Origin: Azolla caroliniana
Taxonomy: Eukaryota > Polypodiophyta
Direction of reading: 5' to 3'
Length of the DNA stretch: 64,000 nt
Assembly: GCA_043228905.1 (NCBI GenBank)
Contig: JBHGNT010000004.1
Span: 18,972,001-19,036,000 of the forward strand
This document shows, piece after piece, positions 45,541 through 55,637 of this stretch. The notes below the pieces were generated by a model, which was not told the DNA's origin, did not search any database, and saw nothing but the letters and a program-made list of their open reading frames with translations. The number at the start of each line of letters is the position of its first letter. Position 1 is the stretch's first letter. The position numbers and the translations under genes were made by a program.

Positions 45541-46607
45541 TTGAAAGAAAAGTACATAGCACTAGAACATGAAAAACAACGGCTGTTGGGGGATCTTCAA
45601 CAAATCTCTCTAGAGAAGCAGCAAACGCAACAACAACACAGAGAGTTCGCGTTACACGTACAACAGCTTGAAGCAACCAGTGTGTCCTTGCAACAACAAG
45701 GACCAAGTATTCAAGGAATTCATAAAGAATCCATGATCGGTCTTCCTACAAAATTCAACGAAACACAATCACAATTCAAAGGATTCCTTAATCAAGTATG
45801 TCTCGTGGTTCAAATGCATCCTTCCTGATATCCCATTGATGCATCACGAGTGGGATTAGTAGGCACGTTGCTTAGTGGCCTAACTTTGGCATGGTTCACA
45901 CCTTTATTAGAACAAAGATCTCCATTGTTAAATAATTTTGAGGAATTTATTAGCGATTTTAAAGTCTGTTTCGGGGACACCGATAGCGTTAGGACGACAA
46001 TCAATAAAATCCGAAGATTGCGTCAAGGTGATCATCCAGCCTCAACCTATGTTGCGGATTTCCGTCTACTCGCCGCCGATATTCCCTATGATGATCTAAC
46101 ATTGATAGAGAAGTTTCAATATGGCCTTTGAAATGATGTCAAAGATTTACTCCTGACTTTTCCCGAATAACCAAAGTCGCTCACAGAGGCAATCAGTCGA
46201 GCGGTGCGTTGCGATAACAGACTTTTCGAACTACGTTCGGAACGTCAATTACAATGCCAAGAACAAGGTCGGAACCCACATATGCCTTAGTCGTAGCAAA
46301 ACCATTTGCAAGGGATTCATATAATGCATCTCCAACAGTCGACACTACACGTCATCACGAACTGTTATCGGAAGAGGAAAAGCAGCGACGCCGAGCAAAT
46401 CGACTATGTCTTTATTGCGGTGGACCGATGCATATTGCAGTGAACTGTCCCCATAGGCCAAGAAGACAAGTAAATCAAATAGCCACTAGTACTAATAGTA
46501 TTAAGCCCGAATCTATTTCATTAGGAGTGTCTGATAGTTCTAATAGCCCAAGCCTATCAAACAAATTTGAAGTCCTTAGTCAACTAGAAGAAGAGTTAAA
46601 CAACTAA
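45541..46607 (+). pseudogene. Chromovirus gag and nucleocapsid
   Basis: A coiled N-terminal part (LQQISLEKQQTQQQHREFAL), then GLPTKFNETQSQFKGFLNQV and, across a stop, ASRVGLVGTLLSGLTLAWFT and FEEFISDFKVCFGDTDSVRT, the capsid. In a third frame RRRANRLCLYCGGPMHIAVN, a C-x2-C-x4-H-x4-C knuckle. Stops near 45826, 46130 and 46168 and a frame change before the knuckle. Confidence 0.85.
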
Positions 46608-46633
46608 GTTCAATCAAAATAGGAGCCGTTTGG

Positions 46634-49192
46634 TTGGACATCCCTAGATTTGTGCAACCCATTAGTGGTTCCATTCCCTCTAAGCAAGTTAGCAATGTCT
46701 TCCTAGCTCAAGTAACAATTAGTACTAAAACTACTCCTGCAATACATGCCTTAGCACTCCTAGATTCCGAAGCTAATTCTGGCTTCATGGATAAGAATTT
46801 TGCCCAAGCTCATCTGATATCCTTAAGAAAACTCCCTTGCCCAACCTTTGTAGTAGTCATTGATGGTCGCCCCATTGCTTCCGAAAATATTGTAGAAGAA
46901 TCAGAGCCAATTAGTGTTGTCCTAGATAATTTGGCATGTGTAGTATCATTCAATATAATTAGTAGTCCAGAACATCCCATTGTTTTGGCATTACCATGGT
47001 TCGAGTTACACAATCCGGACATAGATTGGAGAACAAGAGAAATCCGGTATCGACAACCTTGAGAATCTACTCATAAGGTTTGAACCATTTCACGACATCA
47101 ACTACGTGAGGAAGGACGCCAGGAATCAATGTTTGTATTCGCAGTATCAATGAAACCTTCCAGCACCACTAAAGAGGAATCCATAGTTCAACTTCTAGAG
47201 AAGTATCGTCATTATGCCGACGTGTTTGATAAGGTACAAGCCAATACTCTTCCTCACCATCGACCGTATGATCGTCCCATTGATTTACAACCAGGAAAAG
47301 AGCCACCATGGGGACCGATCTACAACTTGTCACCAACCGAGCTAGAAGTCCTTCGAGCCTACATAGAGGAGAATTTGGCAAATGGGTTCATTCGACATTC
47401 GAAATCTCCAGCCGGCGCACCCAATTTCTTTGTCCTGAAAAAGGATGGATCACTTCGTCTTGTCGTGGATTACCGTGGCTTGAATAAGGTCACCATCAGG
47501 AATAGGTATGCGCTTCCCCTTATCTCGAGTCTTTTAGAACGGATTAATGGTGCAAAGTTCTTCACAAAGATCGACTTACGAGGCACATATAACCTCACAT
47601 GAATCTTATCGGGAGATGAATGGAAGACTTCTTTTCGCACCCGATACGGGCACTTCGAGTATACGGTTATGCCATTCGTTCTCACCAATGCGCCAATAAT
47701 CTTCTAGCACATGGCAAATGATATATTCCAAGATCTCGTGGATATCTATTTGATCATCTATTTGGATGATCTACTAGTTTATTCGAAGATTCAAGAAGAA
47801 CATGATTCTCATGTACTATTAGTACTAAAACAATTTCAAGAACATGGTCTTTATGCAAAACTAGAAAAATGTAGTTTTGAGTGCAACCAAGTGGAATTTC
47901 TTGGCTATTTCATCTCCTCGGAAAGAATCTCTATGGATCCAGCTAAAGTCAAAACAGTGGTAGAGTGGCAGACTCCCCGTTCGTTGCGAGATGTGCAATG
48001 TTTTTTAGGCTTCGCAAATTTCTACCGCAAGTTTATACAGGACTACTCAAAGCTCATTTTGCCTCTCCCACAACTTACCAAGAAGGGGCATTCGTTTGTT
48101 TGGTCTAAGGAAGTGGACACGGCTTTTGTAAGTCTTAAGAAAGCATTTACATCAGTTCCTATTCTAGCTCATGTTGATCCGAAAAAACCGTTCATCATGG
48201 AGGCAGACGCGCTAGATTTCGCCCTTGGTAGCATTCTGTCATAACAAGGCGATGATGAAAAACTACATCATGTGGCTTTCCACTCACGCAAGTTTGACGC
48301 CGCCGAAATCAACTACGAGATACATGACAAGGAGCTATTGGCAATAGTCGCAGACTCTTTTGCACAATGGAGGCATTTTTTAGAGGGATCTTCTCATCAA
48401 GTCGTCATGTATTACAAAAACCTTGCCTATTTCAAGAATGCCCATGTATTAAATCAACGACAAGCTCAATGGGCCCAATTCCTCACTTGTTTCGACTTCA
48501 AAATTACATATCATCCTGCGAAGCAGCAAGGGAAGGCAGATGCATTATCGCGACGCTTATATCGAGCACCTCATCGAGGTGATCTAGCATTCGATAATCA
48601 AAGGCAAGTCATCCTAGGACCAACACGATTGCAAGCAACGTGGGTTTTTGACACTCCATTGGATTCCCGCATTATCGAGACCATACGTGAAGACTTGAAG
48701 ACAGATGCTATCGCTCAAGCCATTCTAGCACAAATTGATCCCTCGGGGGCAACTTGTTCACACTCACAACAACCAGGTACAGACTATCGACAATTCAAAT
48801 GTCATGACAGATTACTATTCTTTAAGAAACTCTTGACATATGTTCCCAATGTTTCTTGTTGCCTTCGGGTAGTCCAAAACTGTCATGACACATATACAAC
48901 TGGACATTTTGGTAGTACTAAAATGTTGGATTTAGTACAACGATCATTTTGGTGGCTTCATGTGCCACGATTTGTCGAAGACCATGTTCAGACATGTGAT
49001 ACATGTTGCAGAGCAAAGATGCCAAGACATCATCCATATGGTTTATTGGAACCATTACCAATTCCAAGCAAACTGTGGCAGTCCATTTCTCTAGATTTTA
49101 TCACAAATCTTCCAGCTTCAAAGGGATTCGATGTGATCTTAACAATAGTAGATCGGTATACTAAGATGGCACATTTCCTGCCTTGTACTAAG
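46634..49192 (+). pseudogene. Chromovirus protease, RT, RNase H, integrase N-part
   Basis: One frame with stops near 47060, 47600, 47705 and 48242. Protease: LALLDSEANSGFMD, where the active DSG/DTG has become DSE. RT: LKKDGSLRLVVDYRGLNKVT, FTKIDLRGTYNLT and the catalytic IIYLDDLLVYSK. RNase H: FIMEADALDFALGSILS, then NYEIHDKELLAIV and QQGKADALSRR. Integrase: HDTYTTGHFG ... CDTCCRAK (HHCC) and the first catalytic Asp in SLDFITNLP. It breaks off at LPCTK, where the Tat-like element inserted. Confidence 0.9.
49188..49192. repeat. Target-site duplication of the Tat-like element, left
   Basis: CTAAG, repeated exactly at 59083-59087. Skipping 49193-59087 restores the integrase frame (LPCTK then AITSEETAKIAMREVF). 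Confidence 0.95.
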
Positions 49193-49626
49193 TGTTACCG
49201 GCCGGCAAAGGAGTCCAGAGTGGGAAACGGAGAGTTAATTAAGTAGTAGGAATGTGGTTGTAATTAAGCTATGAGTGTGGACGGACGGACCGGAAACGGT
49301 ATGCCGTTCCGGATCCGGACCGATCCCGAACAGGTGCGGATGGCACCATTTTGTAATACAAACCGGAAACCTATTTAAAGGCCCGGATACAATGTAATAG
49401 TTAGCGGTTAATTAATGAAAGCTTAAGCGTTGTTATCTCTCTGTGTTAATTGCCGTTCTGTCTTAATTGTTATATCTTACGCGTGTTATGAAAGACGATC
49501 CTAATAAGTAACTTAATTAAGTCGGATTAAGCATTGAAGTCAAATCCGATTGCCGTAACACCCTTTGGTGAAGTGTCTCCCGTAGACACCCTGTGTTAGG
49601 CCATTGTCCGGCCCGAAGAGTTAACA
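49193..49626 (+). repeat. 5' LTR of the Tat-like element
   Basis: TGTTACCGGCCGGCAAAGG ... CCCGAAGAGTTAACA. TATA-like TATTTAAA at 49372-49379. Confidence 0.95.
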
Positions 49627-52600
49627 CAGTTTTTGGCGACCACGATTCCTGTTTTTGCAGCGAACGACGACACGGATGGATGTCTAGATCAATGCACGAC
49701 CTGGTTACAGATCGAACTCGACGCCTTGCCGAAAGGCAAAGGAGACGCGAGGCTTTCCAGCAAGCGGCGCAGGAAATTAGAGCGGATCGCTCGTTTTCCA
49801 ACGTAATCCGGAGAGTAGCGGAGGACTCCCTCTGGTTACAGCAAACATCGCACCCGGACGACGGCAGCAGCCTAAGCAGCCTCCGGGAAACCGAATCCCT
49901 TCTCCACACGTTGGCAAACGGAGAAGGCGAAGCAGAAGCCTTTTCAGCATATGAATCGGACTCCGAAGGGGAATACAGCATGCACACGAACTACCGTAGC
50001 AGCAACGAAACCCCAGGCGGACCGGAGGATGAAGGATCAGATACTTTACCGACACCGGAACCGGAAGTGCTAACGCTGGAACCCCCGAAACCAGCAGAGG
50101 AAGAACGACCTCTGACACCGGAAGTCGAAGAGGAGAGGCCTCCGTCACCAAAGGAAGAGGAAAAACAACCGACGCCGGAAATAAATCGGGAAAGACCACC
50201 GACGCCGGAGAAAATTCCGGAACGAGCACCAACACTACCAGCCCGTGCACCGATACCGGACGACGACATGTCGTTCCAGTACTCCAAGTATAGAGATGAT
50301 TCGGACGCGGAAGCTCATGTGCACGCCTTTGAACAGACATGGGAAGCCAACCATGTGTCCCAGCGATTGACACCGGAGGAAGAAGAACGCTCTAAGATAG
50401 CGGAATTTGGCGTCACATTGGAGGGACTGGCAGCAAGATGGCGCCGGACGTAGGACCCGTCTACCATCAACACCTTTGCAGATTTAAAAGCTAAATTCTT
50501 GCATTTTTTTCAAAAGGAGGTGGACCAGACCGTAATGGTAGGCTTATTTTATACCATCCGGCAAGAGGCAGGGGAGAGCATTCCCCAATTTGTCATCCGG
50601 TTTCAACGGATGCATAGTCAGCTTGCCCGCGCACCTCCGGAAGAGGAATTACGGACTATATTCCTAAACGCGGTCCGAGAACCCCTACGCACGGTTTGCA
50701 CGGTAATCGACTTTCGCACAAGTACCATCGACCAGGTCATTGACCGGGTGAGAGAGATGGAAAAGACAAGCTCCTGGCTCACACTGGGAGCACTTCAACG
50801 GGCGTTACCGTCCGATGAAGACCTCCGGTTTCGGCAAGCAATACAGTGCACAACCTGCTTGAATTCCGGACACTCGGCTCTAGAATGCACTATGAGGACG
50901 CAATGTGTAATCTGTCAATCCAAGAGCCATACGACGGATAGGTGCGAGTATAATCTGTTGAATCGGCAAGCACCGCCCGTCCGACAAATTGAGCCACGCA
51001 GCAGCCGGGATGAAGAAGACGAACGCTGGCGGCGAATGGACCGTGACCGACCGGCACAGGATGTCCGGTATGGCGAGCGACGGGAAAATGATGTTCGGTA
51101 TGGCGATTGACGGGAAATTGATGTCCGGTACGGTGATCGGCGGGATAACTATGACCGGCATGATCGGTACCAGGATTACAATAGACAATACGAACATTAC
51201 GACCGGGAGCACTCCCCCAGGTATCGTCAGCAACAGGAGGAATACGACAGATATAACGGGCAACCCCGTCAAGAGTACCATAATAAGAAGAGCTATAACA
51301 AAAAACGGCATTTTAAAAAAGGCGGCTACCCCCGAGATCCGGAACAAGGAGCTCCAAGTAGCCAACCGGTACAAAACCCCGCGCGTGCCGTAGGACCTGC
51401 CCTGGGTACAACAGACAATGCCGAATCTAGCAATACCTGGAAGGCCTACTACTACTACTACCGACAGGAAGGCCATTATAGTAACCAATGCCCGGTGAAG
51501 AGCTATGAAAAACGACCGGCGGTAAATATGGTAGTCCCTGAGGTGGCGGATCTGCAGCAGGTGACCACAAGGTCGAAGGGCATGGCCAAAGAATGGGAGA
51601 CATAGGAGACCATCCGGAAACAAGCAACGGAATGGGTAAAGAAAGCAAACGAGCAGAATGTCATAGACTTACAGCAGCAAAAGGAGAACACCGCAGGGCT
51701 TGCCGGCGGTAGTCAATCCGAGAACGAGACATGGCAGGCGTTGCAAGAATGCCAGATTACGTTACCACTAGGAAGACTCCTACAACTCGTGCCAAGATTC
51801 ACGGAAGGACTGAAGATGGCCATGACGGCAGGAGAACCATCACTGACACCAGTACTCTTCTCGAATCCGGAGGAGGGACCAACGGTGGTGGACACCAGCA
51901 GTTCGGTAATCACTGCCATTGTGAAAGGGAAAGAACTCCCCGGCACAGTTATAGACGGAGGCTCTGGGGTGAATGTAATAAGCCTCCGGACGTGTGATGA
52001 CCTAGGAATCCACGAGTGGGAGCCGTTTCCGTTCTGGTTGCGGATGGCCGATACAAGCTCAATGCGGCCGACAGGATTAATACGGAAATTAGAAGTCACC
52101 GTCGGCGGTCATACATTTCACATCTCGGCCGTAGTGCTACAATTACAGGCACAAGGCGCATACCCGCTATTGCTGGGGCGGCCATGGTTGAAAACGGCAC
52201 ATATCAAACAGAATTGGCGAAAAAATATAATTACCTTCCGGCGAGGAAAAGCCAAGGTACGGGTACCAACACAGCCAAGGACGAGCACTGGCAAGGAATG
52301 TACACCGTTGTATGCGGAATGCGTCAACATGCTAGAAGGGTTAGCGGACGAAGAAGAAGCTCAATACCTGCAGGAAAACCCGAAGATCATACCCCTCTTC
52401 GAAATTGACATTGCCGAAGCAGTAGCACCATACTTACCGCAACCGGAAGAGGCTGAAGCAGAACCGGATAAAGACGCAATCTGGGAGTTACGGCAAGCGC
52501 AGGAAGCGTTGGAACGGGAAATGGCCGTTTCACAGCGCGTGAAAGCGTCGCAACTGGAAGAGGTGAACCTAGGCACCACGGACGAAGCACAACCGGTGCA

Positions 52601-52640
52601 CATCCTCAAGGAGATGAAGTCGAAGACAAAACGGCGATGA
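49593..52640 (+). pseudogene. Tat-like gag and protease
   Basis: One frame, with stops TAG 50451, TGA 51108 and TAG 51603. The N-part has Arg-rich helices, then an acidic Pro/Glu-rich stretch (50040-50260). Capsid-like LKAKFLHFFQKEVDQTVMVG and ESIPQFVIRFQRMHSQLARA follow. Two cysteine clusters, CTTCLNSGHSALEC and CVICQSKSHTTDRC, are zinc knuckles. A long Arg/Tyr-rich tract (about 51000-51330) comes next. The protease has GTVIDGGSGVNVISLRTCDD (catalytic DGG in place of DSG/DTG) and YPLLLGRPWL. The frame ends at 52640, overlapping the RT frame by ATGA. The first ATG at 49593 lies inside the LTR, so the true start is likely downstream of the PBS, for example the ATG at 49677. Confidence 0.8.
49634..49649 (+). 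promoter_or_regulatory. Primer-binding site of the Tat-like element
   Basis: TGGCGACCACGATTCC, seven bases after the LTR. The first ten bases equal the LARD-like PBS at 16733-16742. The tRNA is not identified. Confidence 0.7.
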
Positions 52641-54268
52641 TAACACTTCTCACGGAATTCCACGATGTGTTCGCCTGGTCATACGAAGATATGCGAGGAC
52701 TCGACCCTCAGTTATACCAGCATCAAGTGCACTTGAGCAAGGACGCAAAACCAGTTGCACAAAGACGGTACCGGATGAATCCCAATTATGCCGCCAAAGT
52801 CAAGGAGGAGATCGACAAACTACTAAGAGTTGGCTTTATCCGTCCGGTAAAGAAAGCGACATGGCTGAGCCCAATCGTAGTCGTACCGAAGAAGAACGGA
52901 AAAATTCGAGTTTGCGTGGACTACCGGAAACTCAATGCGGCTACGGTAACGGATGCGTTTCCACTTCCGTTCACAGATGGAGTGTTGGATGTCGTCGCCG
53001 GCCATGAGGTCTATAGCTTCTTAGACGGATTCAGCGGGTATAATCAGATCCGGATGCACCCCGACGACCAAGAGAAAACGACATTCGTCACCGAATGGGG
53101 GGTCTTTGTGGCCGTGGTGATGATGTTCGGACTCAAAACGGCACCGGCAACATTTCAACGAATCATCATGGAAATCTTTGGTGAATATATACCGGCTTTT
53201 ATGCAGGTTTTCCTTGACGATTTCGCCGTCTATAACCGGGAGGAGGACCATTTTCAGCACCTCTGTCTTTGTCTAGAAAAGTGTAGAGCGTACCGGCTAA
53301 GCTTGAATCCGGCAAAGTGTGTATTTGGCGTGTCCAGTGGAACTTTATTAGGACATATTGTGAGCCAGGAAGGTATTGCAGTCGACCCGGACAAAGTGAA
53401 AGCCATATTAGAAGCACCGGCGCCGGCAACGGCAAAGGCATTAAGCCGGTTCTTAGGCCAGATCCGGTGGCACAGCCAGATGCTCCGATACTTGGCCGAC
53501 CTGGCTACACCGTTGCATGCCGCCGTACATCGGACACCATTCCAGTGGACCGACACTGAGGATAGGGCGTATAAGGCCCTCAAGGTACTATTGTCGCAGG
53601 CACCGGTAGTACAACCTCCGGATTGGAGTAAAGAATTTCACGTGTTCGTGGACGCCTCCGACATCGCAATCGGAAGTGTACTTATGCAGCTTACGGAGCC
53701 AAAGTGGTACCGGCCAATGTACTATGCCAACCGAAAGCTATCCCAAGCAGAACGAAACTACTCTACCACGGAACGGGAAGCTCTAGGGATGATCTACAGT
53801 GTGACAAAGTTTCGGCACTATTTATTGGGAAGGAAGTTTTCCTTCCATGTAGATCATTCGGCACTCCTTTACCTGGTGTCCAAGGCGTCACTCACCGGCA
53901 AATTGGCCCGGTGGACCTTATTGTTACAGGAGTTCGAGTTTGAAATATTCCACCGACCCGGTATACAGCATGCCGTAGCGGATTACTTAAGCCGATTGGA
54001 GTTCGGAGAGACGGGTGACAGAGTACCGGATGAGTTTCCGGATGCGGAGCTGTTTCGAGTCACTACGGAGACGGCAGCAGATGAGACGGTGGCCCAGGAA
54101 GATAAGTGGCTCACAAATATGCACCAGTTTCTAAGCACAAGACTGCCTCCGGAAGAGCTGAACCGGGACGAACGGAAACGCCTGGCTGCTTACTGCAAGA
54201 CACACTGTACCACAAGGGCGCGGACGGCATATGGAGACGGGCGGTGCGCAGCGATGAAAAGGAACTGA
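52637..54268 (+). CDS. Tat-like reverse transcriptase and RNase H
   Basis: 543 intact codons. Linker FHDVFAWSYEDMRGLDP, RT fingers WLSPIVVVPKKNGKIRVCVD, palm FLDGFSGYNQIRMHPDDQEK, catalytic QVFLDDFAVY, thumb LGHIVSQEGIAVDPDKV. RNase H: HVFVDASDIAIGSVLMQL, NYSTTEREALGMIYSV, FHVDHSALLYL and HAVADYLSRLEF. All main catalytic Asp/Glu appear present. The coding similarity extends upstream of the ATG in this frame (DEVEDKTA), so the polyprotein was probably continuous and a one-base indel near 52.61 kb split it. A second shift near 54.20 kb separates integrase. Confidence 0.9.
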   Translation: MITLLTEFHDVFAWSYEDMRGLDPQLYQHQVHLSKDAKPVAQRRYRMNPNYAAKVKEEIDKLLRVGFIRPVKKATWLSPIVVVPKKNGKIRVCVDYRKLNAATVTDAFPLPFTDGVLDVVAGHEVYSFLDGFSGYNQIRMHPDDQEKTTFVTEWGVFVAVVMMFGLKTAPATFQRIIMEIFGEYIPAFMQVFLDDFAVYNREEDHFQHLCLCLEKCRAYRLSLNPAKCVFGVSSGTLLGHIVSQEGIAVDPDKVKAILEAPAPATAKALSRFLGQIRWHSQMLRYLADLATPLHAAVHRTPFQWTDTEDRAYKALKVLLSQAPVVQPPDWSKEFHVFVDASDIAIGSVLMQLTEPKWYRPMYYANRKLSQAERNYSTTEREALGMIYSVTKFRHYLLGRKFSFHVDHSALLYLVSKASLTGKLARWTLLLQEFEFEIFHRPGIQHAVADYLSRLEFGETGDRVPDEFPDAELFRVTTETAADETVAQEDKWLTNMHQFLSTRLPPEELNRDERKRLAAYCKTHCTTRARTAYGDGRCAAMKRN

Positions 54269-55476
54269 TACTGAGGGAAGCCCACTGCGGAGTTGCCGGA
54301 GGTCACTATGCCGGAGATGCAACAGCCAGAAAAATATGGCAAAGTGGCCTATGGTGGCCAACGACATTAAGAGATGCGGTACGGTACGCAAACGAATGTG
54401 ACCTATGCCAGAGAATGGGCCAGCCAACGGAGCAGGCTCGTATGCCACACCAGCCGGTACTACCACTCGAGCCATTCCAAAAGTGGGGGCTGGACTTTGT
54501 AGGACCGTTCAAGCCACCGGCAATGAGGACGGGTAATCGGTACGTTATCGTTGCTACGGATTACTGCACGAAATGGGTGGAGGCCAAAGCTTTACGGGAT
54601 AACACCGTTGTGTCAACGACAAAGTTTCTATATGAGTACATCTGGTGCCGTTACGGATGCCCCATTGAATTGATAAGTGACCAAGGGGGGCACTTTCTCA
54701 AACAAGTAGTGGAAAGCCTAACGACCTTCTATGCCGTTGTACACAAACGGAGCACACCTTACTATCCACAGGCGAACGGTTTAGCGGAATCAACAAACAA
54801 GACGCTCCAGAATATCCTCCGGAAGATCGTCAACGAAAACCGGACGGATTGGGACACAAAGCTACATAGCGCGCTTTGGGCATACCGGACGGCATACAAA
54901 ACGAGCATCCGAACAACACCGTTCCGGTTGGTGTTCGGACTCGAGGCGGTCATGCCGGTAGAATTCCAAGTACCTAGCTTACGGATCCAGCTACGGGAAA
55001 GGCTGAACGAGAAGGAGTCGGAGGCAATAAGGTTGACAGCGTTGTGTGAGCTCAAGGAACAACGACTGGCCAGCATCCTACATTTAGAATTGGAGCAACG
55101 CAGATGAAAAGCATTTGTCGACCGACACAGGAAAGGTAACGAAAAAATGTTCGCAATCGGCAAACCAGTGTTAGTATTCCAAACTCGGATGGGCAAGATG
55201 CCAGGTAAACTACGGTTTAGATGGACCGGACCATATTGGCTAACACGGGAGTATAATGGGTCCTACCAGTTAGGGACACTTGCCGGCGAAGTGCTAGGCA
55301 AATGGGTCAACGGATTCCGGTTAAAGGCATATAGAGGACCGATGCCTAAGAACCCATTTGAGCGAAGGACCGACACCAGTGAGGGAAACGGCAACCACCA
55401 AGACGGCATAGAAGCCGAGCCGGTAACTGGGGAGAATGAGGCCGGTAAGGGTCCGAGAGGACCAACCGACAAGTGA
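54106..55476 (+). pseudogene. Tat-like integrase
   Basis: Zinc site HCGVAGGH ... CDLCQ, core with Asp in WGLDFVGPF, Asp in LISDQGGHF and Glu in NGLAESTNKTL, and after a TGA stop at 55105 the GPY-like end RFRWTGPYWLTREYNGSYQL. The genuine start is by continuity with RT: the frame enters near 54.20 kb with TLYHKGADGIWRRAV. No chromodomain follows. Confidence 0.9.
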
Positions 55477-55637
55477 CGTCACACTAATAATAATAATAAC
55501 TAAATCAAAAAAAAAAAAAAAAAAAAACCATCATGCAAAAGCGAGGAATGAATGGATGAAAGAGTGTGGAGCGAAAAGGTACGTAGTGGGCATTTAAAGC
55601 GCCACCACAGGACATAATGCTATTTTAAGTACGCGAC
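55477..55637 (+). promoter_or_regulatory. Spacer before the extra ORF; possible internal promoter
   Basis: Contains an A run (about 55508-55527) and GCTATTTTAAGTACG at 55618-55632, a TATA-like motif similar to the CCTATTTAAAGG of the LTR. It could serve a separate transcript of the 3' ORF; this is only suggested by the sequence. Confidence 0.3.

Noticed and set aside
49777-50373. Antisense gene opposite the Tat-like gag
   Set aside because: Shadow of the GC-rich gag frame; no motif.
55508-55527. Poly(A) tail of a LINE or processed pseudogene
   Set aside because: It lies inside a continuous LTR element between two of its ORFs, without TSDs.
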